The translations under genes and the position numbers were made by a program. Shown here piece by piece: positions 16,903 to 25,984 of a stretch of 42,330 bases of DNA. The first letter of the stretch is position 1. Every line of letters starts with the position of its first letter. The notes under the pieces are model-generated. The model was not told the origin of the DNA and made no database searches. It saw nothing but the letters and a program-made list of their open reading frames with translations. Source of the stretch: Bacillota bacterium (GTDB taxonomy: Bacteria; Macinerneyibacteriota; Macinerneyibacteria; Macinerneyibacteriales; DSCS01); NCBI GenBank assembly GCA_011048995.1, contig DSCS01000048.1, forward strand, positions 1-42,330, written 5' to 3'.

Positions 16903-18219
16903 TCAGCTATTTTCGCTTTCGCCTGCCTCTTCACTTTCTTCATCCCCTTCTTCTTCCGGCTCTCCCAACACCCCCATGGCTTCTTTTCCCGAAAGAGAGG
17001 TGACATCTCTGAGCTTTCGTTGAATAGAACGGCTTTTCCTGGAAGCGGTCTCAATGCTGTTACTGGCTTCTTTGAGCTTTTTCTGCGTCTTGTCCAGAAG
17101 ATCCCCGAAATCGCTGAATTGTGTCTTGACAGCCCCCAAAAGTTTCCAGACTTCGCCGGAGCGTTTTTCAATGGCCAATGTCCGGAAACCCATCTGCAAA
17201 CTGTTCAAAAGAGCCGTCAATGTTGTCGGACCGGTCACAACCACCCGGAAATCGGACTGAAGAGATTCCGCTAATCCTGAACAACGCAGAACCTCAGCAT
17301 AAAGTCCTTCAATAGGAAGAAAAAGAATGGCGAAATCTGTCGTATGAGGCGGGTCCACATATTTATCCCGAATATTTTTGGCTTCGCTTCTCATGCGCTT
17401 TTCCAGAGCCTTGAGAGCCTCTTCGGCCAACGCTGCATCGGCATTGTCCCGAGCGTCCAAAAGCCTGAGATAATCTTCCTGGGGAAATTTTGCATCGATT
17501 GGCAACCAGACGACGGAATCATCCTCATCACGGCCCGGAAGTTTAATAGCAAATTCCACCCGGTCGCGGCTCCCTTCCTTTGTAGCGACATTCTCTTGGT
17601 ACTGGTCTTTGGTCAGGACCTGTTCCAAGAGGTTACCCAACTGGACTTCCCCCCAGGTGCCCCGGGTTTTGACATTGGTAAAAACACGCTTTAAGTCATC
17701 CACTCCCGAAGCCAGCTCCTTCATTTCTCCCAATCCTTTATAAACCGCTTCCAGCCGCTCGCTGATAAGGTTAAAGGACTCCCCTAAACGCCTCTCTAAA
17801 GTAGCGTGAAGTTTCTCGTCAACGACTTGGCGCATCTGATCCAGTTTTTTTGTGTTTTCTTCCTGAAGAAAAGAGAGCCTTTTCTCAACTGTTTCCCGAA
17901 GCGCCTCCAGGCGGCGTTCGTTTTCACTGATCATTTTATCCAGTTGGGAGGAAAATCGGGTAAACTGTTTCTCCTGAAGATCGGAAGAAGTTTTCATCTG
18001 GCCTAAAAATGATTTCTCAAAAGAGGCAACACTCTTTGAAAGTTCTTCTCTTCCTTCTCTGGCTGATATATGGCTTTCCTGACGGCTGCGCGACATTTCA
18101 TCTTTGACCAGCCGCTCTATCCGCTCATCATCCCGGCGAAAGCCGCGCAGCTGCACAAGAAGAACGATCACCAGAAGAAAAACAAGTGCAATCAAAGCCA
18201 TCATAAACCACTCCATCAA
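16903..18219 (-). CDS. rmuC: DNA recombination protein RmuC homologue
   Basis: 438 residues. One N-terminal membrane segment (about 4-24) is followed by a long coiled coil (about 30-170) and the RmuC nuclease-like domain (about 180-400) with TRGTWGEVQLGNLLEQVL, WLPIDAKFPQEDY and HTTDFAILFLPIEGLYAEV. RmuC limits rearrangements at inverted repeats in E. coli and its core resembles restriction-type nucleases. The C-terminal 30 residues are acidic and low-complexity. It lies 22 nt after mutY, so both are probably one transcript. Confidence 0.93.
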   Translation of the reverse strand: MMEWFMMALIALVFLLVIVLLVQLRGFRRDDERIERLVKDEMSRSRQESHISAREGREELSKSVASFEKSFLGQMKTSSDLQEKQFTRFSSQLDKMISENERRLEALRETVEKRLSFLQEENTKKLDQMRQVVDEKLHATLERRLGESFNLISERLEAVYKGLGEMKELASGVDDLKRVFTNVKTRGTWGEVQLGNLLEQVLTKDQYQENVATKEGSRDRVEFAIKLPGRDEDDSVVWLPIDAKFPQEDYLRLLDARDNADAALAEEALKALEKRMRSEAKNIRDKYVDPPHTTDFAILFLPIEGLYAEVLRCSGLAESLQSDFRVVVTGPTTLTALLNSLQMGFRTLAIEKRSGEVWKLLGAVKTQFSDFGDLLDKTQKKLKEASNSIETASRKSRSIQRKLRDVTSLSGKEAMGVLGEPEEEGDEESEEAGESENS

Positions 18220-18241
18220 ACCACCGCCTTTATTCTTAATT

Positions 18242-19306
18242 CTAAAGGGTAATCCCGCTTTTCAAAAGAGTTTTTATTTCTTCAATAATCTTTCGATAAG
18301 GAGCAAGATACGGAAGAAGATCGGCTTCTTCCATTGAAAGCGGAATTAAAGCAGGCTCTCCCATACTTCTCAGAAGATATGTTTCTTCCCCTGAAAGAAG
18401 ATAAGGTATCAATTCATCGCGATAACGCGTATAGGTATGAATCCGCCTTGAAAGGGGGATCAGCGTAATGCAGGGATTTTCCTGCACCGCGTTCAGCATT
18501 TCCGTCCCCTTATCCTCAGGAAGACTCCGAAAGGACCACATCCCTTTTCCGATGCCTTTTTCCCTTTTTTCAAGCCATATTCGTCCTTGAAAGGCAGGAA
18601 TGAAAAGCATTGTCTTTTTTAAGCTGATCTTTTGAGCCCGGGGGGGCGGATAATGGGACTGTTTTTCCAAACGGAAAGCCTCACAAAACGAAATGACAGG
18701 ACATAAATGACAACGCGCATTTTTACGGACACAAACAAGCTGGCCTAACTGCATGAGAGCTTCATTGACCTCCCGGGGAGAATACTCACTCATTCCTTCC
18801 CGAATCAATCTGTCTGTCTCTTTTTCGTTTTTTTTGCTCCACTCTTTCCACAAAAAAAGCCGCATAAAGATTTTTCTCACATTGGCATCCAGTACAGGCA
18901 TTTTTTTCCCGTAAGCCAGGCTGAGAATAGCCCGGGCGGTATTGTCCCCGATACCGGGCAGTTTGCAAAGCTCATCATAACTGCGCGGCAGATCCCGGGC
19001 CTGGCGCGAATGAAGAAGCTGTGCGGTTTTTCGAATATGACGGGCCCGCGAGTAATACCCCAACCCCTCCCACATCCTCAGGACTTCCTCTTCATTTGCT
19101 TTGGCAACGTCGGATAATGCCGGGAAACGAGCCATCCAGGCTTCGAAATAGGGCTGAACAACCGAAACTGTCGTCTGTTGAAGCATGATCTCCGAGATCC
19201 AGACCGCGTAAGACGCGTAAGAATTGCCGTGAACGCTCCAGGGGTCCAGACGCCTGGATTGGCTGAACCAATCCATTAATCGGGTGAAAAAAAGACGGGG
19301 TTCCAT
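18242..19306 (-). CDS. mutY: A/G-specific adenine DNA glycosylase
   Basis: 354 residues. The helix-hairpin-helix motif LPGIGDNTA (116-124), catalytic E39 in SEIMLQQT and D140 in PVLDANVRKI, and the iron-sulfur loop C192-x6-C199-x2-C202-x5-C208 are all present. The C-terminal 120 residues form the MutT-like domain that reads 8-oxoguanine. It removes adenine mispaired with 8-oxoguanine. It has its own promoter and is followed by rmuC. Confidence 0.96.
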   Translation of the reverse strand: MEPRLFFTRLMDWFSQSRRLDPWSVHGNSYASYAVWISEIMLQQTTVSVVQPYFEAWMARFPALSDVAKANEEEVLRMWEGLGYYSRARHIRKTAQLLHSRQARDLPRSYDELCKLPGIGDNTARAILSLAYGKKMPVLDANVRKIFMRLFLWKEWSKKNEKETDRLIREGMSEYSPREVNEALMQLGQLVCVRKNARCHLCPVISFCEAFRLEKQSHYPPPRAQKISLKKTMLFIPAFQGRIWLEKREKGIGKGMWSFRSLPEDKGTEMLNAVQENPCITLIPLSRRIHTYTRYRDELIPYLLSGEETYLLRSMGEPALIPLSMEEADLLPYLAPYRKIIEEIKTLLKSGITL

Positions 19307-19326
19307 CTCCCTCCTTTACGCCATCC

Positions 19327-19355
19327 AGTATAAAAGGTATGACGCCGGCCGTCAA
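19327..19355 (-). promoter_or_regulatory. Promoter for mutY-rmuC
   Basis: TTGACG (19350-19355) and TATACT (19327-19332) on the minus strand with a 17-nt spacer, about 20 nt before the mutY start. Confidence 0.75.
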
Positions 19356-19376
19356 AGAGGAAGATTACTTTTTCGC

Positions 19377-19778
19377 TTATGAAATATGATGAGACGACTT
19401 TTTTTTGTGTTTCTCAGTGAAAAAGATGATCATGGCCGGAACAGCAGCCAATCCGATAACAACAAATTTTCCAATCCTGACAAAACTTTCCAGTCTGAGC
19501 CCGTTAAAGATATCTTTAGCCAACAGGTAGAGGGATTGAAAAAATTGAATATTCTGGGCAATGAGAATACCGAAAAGAAGTATTAAAATGGAAAAGACCC
19601 CGACAATATTACGGTAAAACTTTTTCTGGACAGCTTCTTCCTGAAGCTCGTCTTCTTTGAGGCGGGTAAGAGTGTAGAGGGTATTTTCTTTAAGGTCTTC
19701 GGAAATACGTGGTTTGGAACGGGAAAAAAGCAGAGAATCAATAAAAGTTTCATCATATTTCTTTTCGAAGCCGCTCAT
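19377..19778 (-). CDS. Small two-helix membrane protein, probable anti-sigma factor
   Basis: 133 residues from the ATG at 19778, which overlaps the sigma factor stop (ATGA) and has an AAAGGAG site; the longer start is rejected. The first 55 or so residues are charged and cytoplasmic in style. Two hydrophobic segments follow (about 58-76 and 104-121), and the tail is basic. There is no cysteine, so no zinc-binding HxxxCxxC motif of the common ZAS anti-sigma domain. Identity as anti-sigma rests on overlap with the ECF gene and topology, not on recognisable homology. It is the last gene of a long operon. Confidence 0.55.
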   Translation of the reverse strand: MSGFEKKYDETFIDSLLFSRSKPRISEDLKENTLYTLTRLKEDELQEEAVQKKFYRNIVGVFSILILLFGILIAQNIQFFQSLYLLAKDIFNGLRLESFVRIGKFVVIGLAAVPAMIIFFTEKHKKKSSHHIS

Positions 19779-20332
19779 GACAACTCCTTTCTGTGCTTCT
19801 CCATGAGAGAGCACAATTTGTCTTTGGCTCTGTACAGATATGTCTTCACAGTCCCCACAGGAAACCCGGTAATATCGGCGATTTCATTGTAGGAATAGGA
19901 GTGAAAATAGTAAAGGTTGATCACTGTTTGCCAGTTCTCAGGCAATCCGCTGATATATGTCTCCAGAAGCGCTCTCAAATCTTTGTTATCCAGGTCTTCA
20001 TCGACAGGGTCCACGGAAGCCGTATACTCCTGCAGTTCATAAATGTCTTTATTGTATTTTTTTCTGAGATGATTCTTTGTCGTATTCAGGGCAATCTGAT
20101 AGATCCAGACTGAAAGTTTGCTTTCCTCGCGGAATGTGTGAACATTTTTGAAGATCTTGATAAAAACATCCTGAAAAAGATCATCGACGGTATTTTTATC
20201 TTTAATATACGTATGCAACACTTTGTAGATCACCCCTCCGTAATCTTCAATCAGTTCTTCGAAGGCCCCTTCTTCTTTTCGTTTCAGGCGCCTGACTAAA
20301 TCGTCGCTTTCCGTCTTGTTCTTATAGGACAC
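19775..20332 (-). CDS. ECF-type RNA polymerase sigma factor
   Basis: 185 residues with sigma region 2 (about 25-95; DLFQDVFIKIFKN and WIYQIALNTTKNHLRKK) and region 4 (about 125-178; YYFHSYSYNEIADITGFP then GTVKTYLYRAKDKL), without regions 1 or 3. This is the standard ECF layout, which directs RNA polymerase to a stress or envelope regulon. It overlaps the downstream small membrane-protein gene by 4 nt and follows rsmI by 19 nt, so it seems to be expressed within a housekeeping operon rather than from a dedicated promoter. Confidence 0.93.
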   Translation of the reverse strand: MSYKNKTESDDLVRRLKRKEEGAFEELIEDYGGVIYKVLHTYIKDKNTVDDLFQDVFIKIFKNVHTFREESKLSVWIYQIALNTTKNHLRKKYNKDIYELQEYTASVDPVDEDLDNKDLRALLETYISGLPENWQTVINLYYFHSYSYNEIADITGFPVGTVKTYLYRAKDKLCSLMEKHRKELS

Positions 20333-20351
20333 ATTTTCTCCCTGTAATGTT

Positions 20352-21179
20352 TCACTCCGGCCTTTTTTTGTTAATCAGCATATCGTAAACTTTATTCTTC
20401 GTCAAACCGTAAACAGAGGCCAAAATGAAAGCGGTATCTTTCAGGGAAAACTTCTCCATCAATGTTTTCCCTTGAGACAAGAGAAGGGCTTCATTTGTTT
20501 CTTTTTCTTTACGGTTTCCTTCGATGGCCACAGTAAATTCTCCCCGGACATTGGAAAGAATCTTTTCTGCTATTTCAGATGCCGGCCCTCTGAGCACTTC
20601 TTCATACTGCTTGGTAAGTTCCCTCCCCACGGCCACCGAAGGATTATGGGGAAGAGAAGCAAGCATCGCTGAAAAATTCTCCATATGATGCGGAGAAACA
20701 TAACAAACCGCGGTATAAGGGCATTTTTCAAGAAGTTCTCTGAATTTGTCCAGCTCCGCTTCTTTTTTAGGAGCAAATCCCAGGAAAAAAAAGCGGTCGG
20801 TTGGCAGTCCCGAAACAGAGAGAAGAGCCATAGCCGCTGTGGGGCCGGGAACGGGAATCACCTCGCACTCCTCTTCAATGGCCCGCCGCACCAAATAAAA
20901 TCCCGGATCGCTGATACAGGGCGTTCCGGCTTCGGAAATATAAGCCACATCATTACCCGCTTTTAAGAGTCCGATAATACGCGGAACAGCCGACTCTTTG
21001 TTCCCTTCATTGTAACGGATCATAGAGGCCTCAATACTGTATCGTTTGAGAAGCACCGCCGAGCGCGGGGGGTCTTCAGCGGCAATGACCGCTACCGATT
21101 TCAGTATCTCAACACCCCTGAAAGAAAAATCTCCGAGATTCCCGATGGGAGTCGCTACAATATAAAGTCTGCTGTTCAT
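20352..21179 (-). CDS. rsmI: 16S rRNA (cytidine(1402)-2'-O)-methyltransferase
   Basis: 275 residues of the tetrapyrrole-methylase fold. Motifs: IVATPIGNLGD at the start, EAGTPCISDPG and VIPVPGPTAAMALLSVSGL, with FFFLGF following. The usual AEDTR appears as AEDPP, a small deviation. It 2'-O-methylates C1402 of 16S rRNA in the decoding centre. Between yhbY (7 nt) and the sigma factor gene. Confidence 0.95.
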   Translation of the reverse strand: MNSRLYIVATPIGNLGDFSFRGVEILKSVAVIAAEDPPRSAVLLKRYSIEASMIRYNEGNKESAVPRIIGLLKAGNDVAYISEAGTPCISDPGFYLVRRAIEEECEVIPVPGPTAAMALLSVSGLPTDRFFFLGFAPKKEAELDKFRELLEKCPYTAVCYVSPHHMENFSAMLASLPHNPSVAVGRELTKQYEEVLRGPASEIAEKILSNVRGEFTVAIEGNRKEKETNEALLLSQGKTLMEKFSLKDTAFILASVYGLTKNKVYDMLINKKRPE

Positions 21180-21186
21180 CTTACTC

Positions 21187-21477
21187 TCAGGGCAGAGGGA
21201 AACGGGAATTCTCTTTAAGAGGCTTAAAGAGAATAATCGTTCCTCCGATAATACGCACGATTTCAGCTCCTGATGCCTCAGCGATCTTTTGAGCGGCTTC
21301 CCGCTTGTCTACAGGGGCATCTTTTTGGATCTTGACTTTGATAAGCTCATTTTTGTCAATATTTTCGACTACAGCGTGTACGACCGTGGCCGTCAGCCCG
21401 TTTTTCCCGATAAAAGCTGTGGGAGTCATCTCATGAGCCTCTTTTTCCAAATATTTTCTCTGTTTGGGAGTCAACAT
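21187..21477 (-). CDS. yhbY: YhbY-type CRM-domain RNA-binding protein
   Basis: 96 residues, a single CRM domain. It opens with LTPKQRKYLEKEAH and shows IGKNGLT (the family's GxxG loop), ELIKVKI and IVRIIGGTIILFKP. YhbY binds pre-50S particles and is linked to ribosome assembly. It starts 15 nt after the adenosyltransferase gene. Confidence 0.92.
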   Translation of the reverse strand: MLTPKQRKYLEKEAHEMTPTAFIGKNGLTATVVHAVVENIDKNELIKVKIQKDAPVDKREAAQKIAEASGAEIVRIIGGTIILFKPLKENSRFPLP

Positions 21478-21492
21478 CTCTCGGCTCCTTTC

Positions 21493-22020
21493 TTATTCCG
21501 TTTTCCGGAAAGTCAGTTTTTTCTCCAAATGGTCTTCAAAGGCAGAAAGAATGAAAAAAAGATCCGAAAGCCTGTTAATAAAAGCCGGGATTTCCCGGCG
21601 GATCTGAACATGAGAAGAAAGCGTGGCAATCCGGCGCTCCGCCCTTCGGGCGATGACCCGGCACAGGTCGACAGCACTTCCTCCGGGGGTCATCCCTGTT
21701 ATAATAAAACCGTTCAGGGACAGATCTTTTTCCCAGCGATGAACCGCCTCTGTAACATATTGGATATCTTCTTCCTTGATCAGGGCTTGAGGGCGAGCCG
21801 AAGCCAGTTCTCCGGAGACTTTCCCCAGTAATCTGCGAATGTTGTCAAAAAGCGGGCGGCCCTCGGGATTTTTCATCAAATGCAAAGCAGCACCCATAAA
21901 AGCCTGAAGCTCATCCACCGTCCCGTAAGCCTCGACCCGAAAATCATCTTTACTGACTTCTTCCCCGGACCATAGCCGGGTCTTTCCCCGGTCGCCGTTC
22001 CCTGTGGATATAGAACTCAC
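21493..22020 (-). CDS. Cob(I)alamin adenosyltransferase, PduO type
   Basis: 175 residues starting with GTG at 22020, overlapping the tpiA stop (GTGA). The N-terminus has the STGNGDRGKTRLWSG ATP-binding stretch and AYGTVDELQAFMGAA, and the C-terminal helix has CRVIARRAERRIATL. This all-helical enzyme transfers the adenosyl group of ATP to reduced cobalamin to make coenzyme B12. A B12-dependent enzyme is therefore expected elsewhere in the genome; none is in the window, and no cobalamin riboswitch is seen here. Confidence 0.93.
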   Translation of the reverse strand: MSSISTGNGDRGKTRLWSGEEVSKDDFRVEAYGTVDELQAFMGAALHLMKNPEGRPLFDNIRRLLGKVSGELASARPQALIKEEDIQYVTEAVHRWEKDLSLNGFIITGMTPGGSAVDLCRVIARRAERRIATLSSHVQIRREIPAFINRLSDLFFILSAFEDHLEKKLTFRKTE

Positions 22021-22790
22021 TTCCCCTCCCGCTTATCAATACTGACGGCTGTGTCACAGATAGAAATAAAATCTTCTTTGTTCAAGGAGGCTCCCCCGAT
22101 CAAAGCACCGTCAACATTTCTCATTTTCAGAAGAGAGGCCGCATTTGAAGGTTTAACAGAGCCTCCGTAAAGGATACGCACCTCATCGCTGATCTCGCGG
22201 CCGTACAATGATGTAATGATCATCCTTATATAGGCATGAACCTCTTCAGCATCGTCGGGGGTTGCCGTCTTACCTGTCCCTATGGCCCAGACAGGCTCAT
22301 ATGCGACGGTCACTGAGCGGGCCATATCTGCCGGTATCTCATAAAAGAGTTCCTTCACCTGCTTGCCTATGATATCTAATGTCGTTTTTTTCTCGCGCTG
22401 AGACAAAGTCTCACCGACACAGACGATGGGGAAAAAACAATGCTTCAAAGCGGCCACTGTCTTGCGATTCACATCTTCGTCTGTTTCGCCGAAAAGAGCG
22501 CGTCTTTCCGAATGGCCGATCAATGTCCAGCTGATCCCCAGAGAGCGAAGCATGGGAGGAGAGATCTCCCCTGTAAAAGCGCCGTATTGTTCCCAATATA
22601 TATTTTGAGCACCCACGATCAGGTCCGGAGACTCCAAAGACATTTCCCTGAGATAGGGCGCCGGAACAAAGACTCCGATATTGATCTTTTTTTCATTAAC
22701 AGCCCTTTGCTGTATGGCCCGAGCCAATTGAAGGGCTTCATCATAATTTTTATTCATTTTCCAATTTCCGGCAATTAAAAATTTTCGCAT
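22017..22790 (-). CDS. tpiA: Triosephosphate isomerase
   Basis: 257 residues. GNWKMNK with K11, the histidine in IGHSERR (H93), the base E165 in AYEPVWAIGTGKTA, and GGSVKPSN near the end are all present. It interconverts dihydroxyacetone phosphate and glyceraldehyde 3-phosphate. Adjacent to pfkA (16 nt), giving a glycolytic pair. Confidence 0.97.
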   Translation of the reverse strand: MRKFLIAGNWKMNKNYDEALQLARAIQQRAVNEKKINIGVFVPAPYLREMSLESPDLIVGAQNIYWEQYGAFTGEISPPMLRSLGISWTLIGHSERRALFGETDEDVNRKTVAALKHCFFPIVCVGETLSQREKKTTLDIIGKQVKELFYEIPADMARSVTVAYEPVWAIGTGKTATPDDAEEVHAYIRMIITSLYGREISDEVRILYGGSVKPSNAASLLKMRNVDGALIGGASLNKEDFISICDTAVSIDKREGK

Positions 22791-22806
22791 GATCTTCCTC
22801 CCGGTT

Positions 22807-23766
22807 TTATAATGCTAAGATCTGGGCGATCTCATACTGCTTTTCAAGAATATTTTTTTTGTTTTCAACAGCCTCCTGTATGGGAATAAGTGAATATGAA
22901 GCGCCGCTCAAAGCCACCATCAGGCCGCTTTTCCCGTCGGTAAGAGCCCGGACGGCTTCAGCTCCCATCATGCTCCCTAATTGTCTGTCAAAAGCTGAAG
23001 GGCTGCCGCCACGCTGTATATGTCCCAAAATAGAGATCCTGACATCATAGCCTAAGAAATTTTTCAGCTGTCGGCCTATGGTATAGGCATTCCCGGCGCC
23101 TTCAGCCAAAATAATGATCCCATGGGTCTTCCCCCGTCGATGCCCTTCCTGGATCCGTGCCGCGGTAGCTTCAAGATTCATCTCACGCTCCGGAACGTAG
23201 ACCTCTTCAGCGCCTGTGGCAATCGCCGCCATCAGAGCCAGATAACCGCTTTTCCGCCCCATGACTTCAATGATAAAGGCACGCTCGTGAGAAGAGGCTG
23301 TATCTTTGATATTATCCACACAATAAATGATTGTATTTAAAGCTGTATCCACTCCTATGCTCATATCCGTGCCCCATAAATCGTTATCAATGGTCGCCGG
23401 AACACCGATAACCTTGATTCCGCGGTTATGAAGATCCAAAGCTCCTGTCAATGATCCGTCTCCGCCGATAACGGCGACACCGTCGATCTCATTTTTTTCA
23501 AGATTCTCTACCGCAAGCATCTGCCCCTCATCGGTTATAAACTCTTCACATCGTGTCGTCTGGAGCACGGTCCCGCCTTTTTGCATAATCCCGCCGACGT
23601 CTTTCAAAGAAAGAGGCTTCATAAGGCCTTCTATCATACCCAGATAAGCTTTTTCAATACCCCAGACTTCCAGGCCGTTATAGATCCCGGTCCGGACAAT
23701 AGAGCGGACAGCAGCATTCATTCCCGGAGCATCCCCTCCGGCCGTCATCACGGCAATTCGCTTCAT
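22807..23766 (-). CDS. pfkA: 6-phosphofructokinase (ATP-type)
   Basis: 319 residues, the bacterial PfkA length. TAGGDAPGMNAAV at the N-terminus, GGDGSLTGA (101-109) and TIDND with catalytic D127 are present, as is LGHIQRGGSPSAFDR. The glycine of GGDGS (G104) points to ATP rather than pyrophosphate as phosphate donor. It commits fructose 6-phosphate to glycolysis. Preceded by rarA at 15 nt. Confidence 0.96.
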   Translation of the reverse strand: MKRIAVMTAGGDAPGMNAAVRSIVRTGIYNGLEVWGIEKAYLGMIEGLMKPLSLKDVGGIMQKGGTVLQTTRCEEFITDEGQMLAVENLEKNEIDGVAVIGGDGSLTGALDLHNRGIKVIGVPATIDNDLWGTDMSIGVDTALNTIIYCVDNIKDTASSHERAFIIEVMGRKSGYLALMAAIATGAEEVYVPEREMNLEATAARIQEGHRRGKTHGIIILAEGAGNAYTIGRQLKNFLGYDVRISILGHIQRGGSPSAFDRQLGSMMGAEAVRALTDGKSGLMVALSGASYSLIPIQEAVENKKNILEKQYEIAQILAL

Positions 23767-23781
23767 ATTCCTCTCCTTTTT

Positions 23782-25011
23782 CTAACGTTTATCCTTTTTT
23801 ATATGGGGTTTGATAGTATCCCACCTTTTCTTAAACATCTCTTCTTTCCCCTGTACCGTAAAAGAAGCGATCTCTTCCTTTTGCAATTCAGGAGGCAGAT
23901 AATCCTGGCAGATCAGGGGATCTGCATAATGATGCGGATACTTGTACGAGCGTGTGCCTGATGATATGGAATCCGGAATATCCAGAACGCCATGCTCTTT
24001 GACCAGTTCCAATCCCTTTTCCATAATACGCAGAACAGAATTACTTTTTGGCGCCAGGGCCAGATAAACGGCCGCCTGAATAAGCGCCATCCGGCCTTCG
24101 GGCAGCCCTAAAAACTCATAAGCCCGGACAGCGTCATTGACCACCCGCAAAGCATTAGGATCGGCAAAACCGATATCTTCTGAAGCTATCGCTGTCATAC
24201 GACGCAAGATCGCCAAGGGATCGATGCCACTTTCTAACATCGCGCAGATCCAATAAACAGCAGCATCAGCATCAGATCCCCTCAGGGATTTATGCAAGGC
24301 AGAAAGATAATTATAATAAAAATCGCCTTTTTTGTCCGATAAAAGCATTTTCTTATTGAGCGTTGCCTGAAGCTCCTCCAGAGACAACACTTTGTGGGCC
24401 ATAAGGCTGAGCACTTCTTCCAGAAGGAAAAGGGCAAAACGCCCGTCACCGTCTGAATAATCAACAATAAGCTGAATGATATCAGGAGAAAGCGTCTGTC
24501 CGGAAAAATTCATTCCCTTTTGTACAAGCTCGCCAAGAGCTTCATCCCCGAGTTTTTTAAAAGGCACGACTCTCATACGGGAGCGAAGGGGAGAGATAAT
24601 CGTGTACCCCGGGTTTTCGGTCGTCGTTGCGATGAGAATGATCTTCCCCGATTCAATATGCGGCAAAAAAATGGTCTGCTGAGTCTTGTTAAAACGATGG
24701 ATTTCATCAATGAAGAGAATGTTCGGGCCAGGCCCCTCCTGCTCACGTATGGTCTTTTTAATATCGACAGTCGAGGCTTCCACTGCGTTGAAATAGATAA
24801 ACCGGGCATTAAAATAATCGGAAATCAAACGGGCCAATGTTGTCTTTCCCGTCCCGGGAGGCCCGTAAAAAAGCATTGAAAAGAGCTTCCCCTGCTTTAA
24901 ATAAATAGAAATAATGCCGTTTTCACCCACAAGATGGGGCTGTCCGACGATATCCTCAATTGTTTGCGGCCTGATAATCTCATAAAGGGGCCGAAAATCC
25001 CTTTCAACCAT
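23782..25011 (-). CDS. rarA: Replication-associated recombination protein A (AAA+ ATPase)
   Basis: 409 residues from the ATG at 25011; the longer frame to 25092 overlaps the zinc-ribbon gene and is rejected. RPQTIEDIVGQPHLVG opens the AAA+ domain. Walker A is GPPGTGKTT (50-58), Walker B is NILFIDEIHRFNKTQQ (D102/E103), and a C-terminal tetramerisation domain follows, including the SDADAAVYW segment. RarA/MgsA acts at stalled replication forks. It lies between the zinc-ribbon protein and pfkA. Confidence 0.95.
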   Translation of the reverse strand: MVERDFRPLYEIIRPQTIEDIVGQPHLVGENGIISIYLKQGKLFSMLFYGPPGTGKTTLARLISDYFNARFIYFNAVEASTVDIKKTIREQEGPGPNILFIDEIHRFNKTQQTIFLPHIESGKIILIATTTENPGYTIISPLRSRMRVVPFKKLGDEALGELVQKGMNFSGQTLSPDIIQLIVDYSDGDGRFALFLLEEVLSLMAHKVLSLEELQATLNKKMLLSDKKGDFYYNYLSALHKSLRGSDADAAVYWICAMLESGIDPLAILRRMTAIASEDIGFADPNALRVVNDAVRAYEFLGLPEGRMALIQAAVYLALAPKSNSVLRIMEKGLELVKEHGVLDIPDSISSGTRSYKYPHHYADPLICQDYLPPELQKEEIASFTVQGKEEMFKKRWDTIKPHIKKDKR

Positions 25012-25024
25012 ACTACCACCGCTT

Positions 25025-25984
25025 CTATGGCAGATTGGCCATAAGTTCGCGGATCCGTTCAACATCTTGAGCGGCAAATATGGATTGAGCATATTTTAAA
25101 GCCCGGGAGTAATTATCATTCGTTCTTTCAAAGTCGCGCATATGAAGAAAGGCTTCCCCTCTTTTCAGATAGAGAGAAATAAGACGGCGGTCTTCTTGCT
25201 GCTCCAGCCCGTTTTTAATCGCTGCGCCGATGGCCTTTGAAAAGGTTTTCACCGCTTCTTGAAACTGCTCTTCGGCCATCAGCTGTCCGCCGTCCATCAA
25301 TGCCTCATTAATGATCTGATCCGCTTCATTCTCAGGAGAAGGAGCTTCCTCGGCGACATGTTGTGCCTCTGAAGAAAGAGAAGAAGAGACGACCTCTTCC
25401 ACAATCTCCTCATCCATGTGCTCTTCACCGATCTCTTCATCAATAACATCTTCTTCCATAAGAGAGTCCGATAGAGAAGAATCCTGCAACTCTTCAGAAA
25501 CGTTTAAGGACTCGGCTGGCTGAAGTTTTTCCGCGGAAGCGGGCAAATCTTCTAAATCCGAAGTCTGAGGGCTTTCTACCTCTTCTTCCTGAGCACCGTG
25601 AAGAATCTGCTCGGCAACATCTTCTAACTCATCTATATCGCTTTTAACAGATTTTATTTCTTCTTTTTTAGCAGGAACTTCTTTGTTTTTTTGATGAAGT
25701 TCTGCTGCTATCCGCGCCGCTGCTTTCCTGTCTGCATCTGTAACCTGATAACCGCATTCGGCGCAAAATACGTCTGTGGAAAGGACTTGATGGCCGCATC
25801 TGGGGCAGGGAATGGAAGCCAGGAGGGAGGCGCCGCAATAACGGCAGAACTTTTCATTCTCACGGACATTTTTGCCACATCGCGGGCAGCTGATCCTGAT
25901 TCCCTCTTTCAAAGGCATTCCACAATTTTCACAATAGGCGGCATTATCAAAATTGCTGTTTCCGCAATATGAGCATTTTTTCAT
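25025..25984 (-). CDS. Triple zinc-ribbon, acidic linker and TPR-like protein
   Basis: 319 residues. Three consecutive zinc ribbons occupy the first 80 residues (C4/C7-C18/C21, C33/C36-C47/C50, C60/C63-C74/C77). A very acidic, probably disordered linker follows (about 95-225). The helical C-terminus (about 230-319) looks like two or three TPR repeats, with AVKTFSKAIGAA and SLYLKRGEAFLHMRDFERT. No enzymatic motif or membrane segment is seen. The layout suggests a scaffold or adaptor; I do not recognise a named family. Its start overlaps the nitrilase stop by 4 nt. Confidence 0.8.
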   Translation of the reverse strand: MKKCSYCGNSNFDNAAYCENCGMPLKEGIRISCPRCGKNVRENEKFCRYCGASLLASIPCPRCGHQVLSTDVFCAECGYQVTDADRKAAARIAAELHQKNKEVPAKKEEIKSVKSDIDELEDVAEQILHGAQEEEVESPQTSDLEDLPASAEKLQPAESLNVSEELQDSSLSDSLMEEDVIDEEIGEEHMDEEIVEEVVSSSLSSEAQHVAEEAPSPENEADQIINEALMDGGQLMAEEQFQEAVKTFSKAIGAAIKNGLEQQEDRRLISLYLKRGEAFLHMRDFERTNDNYSRALKYAQSIFAAQDVERIRELMANLP

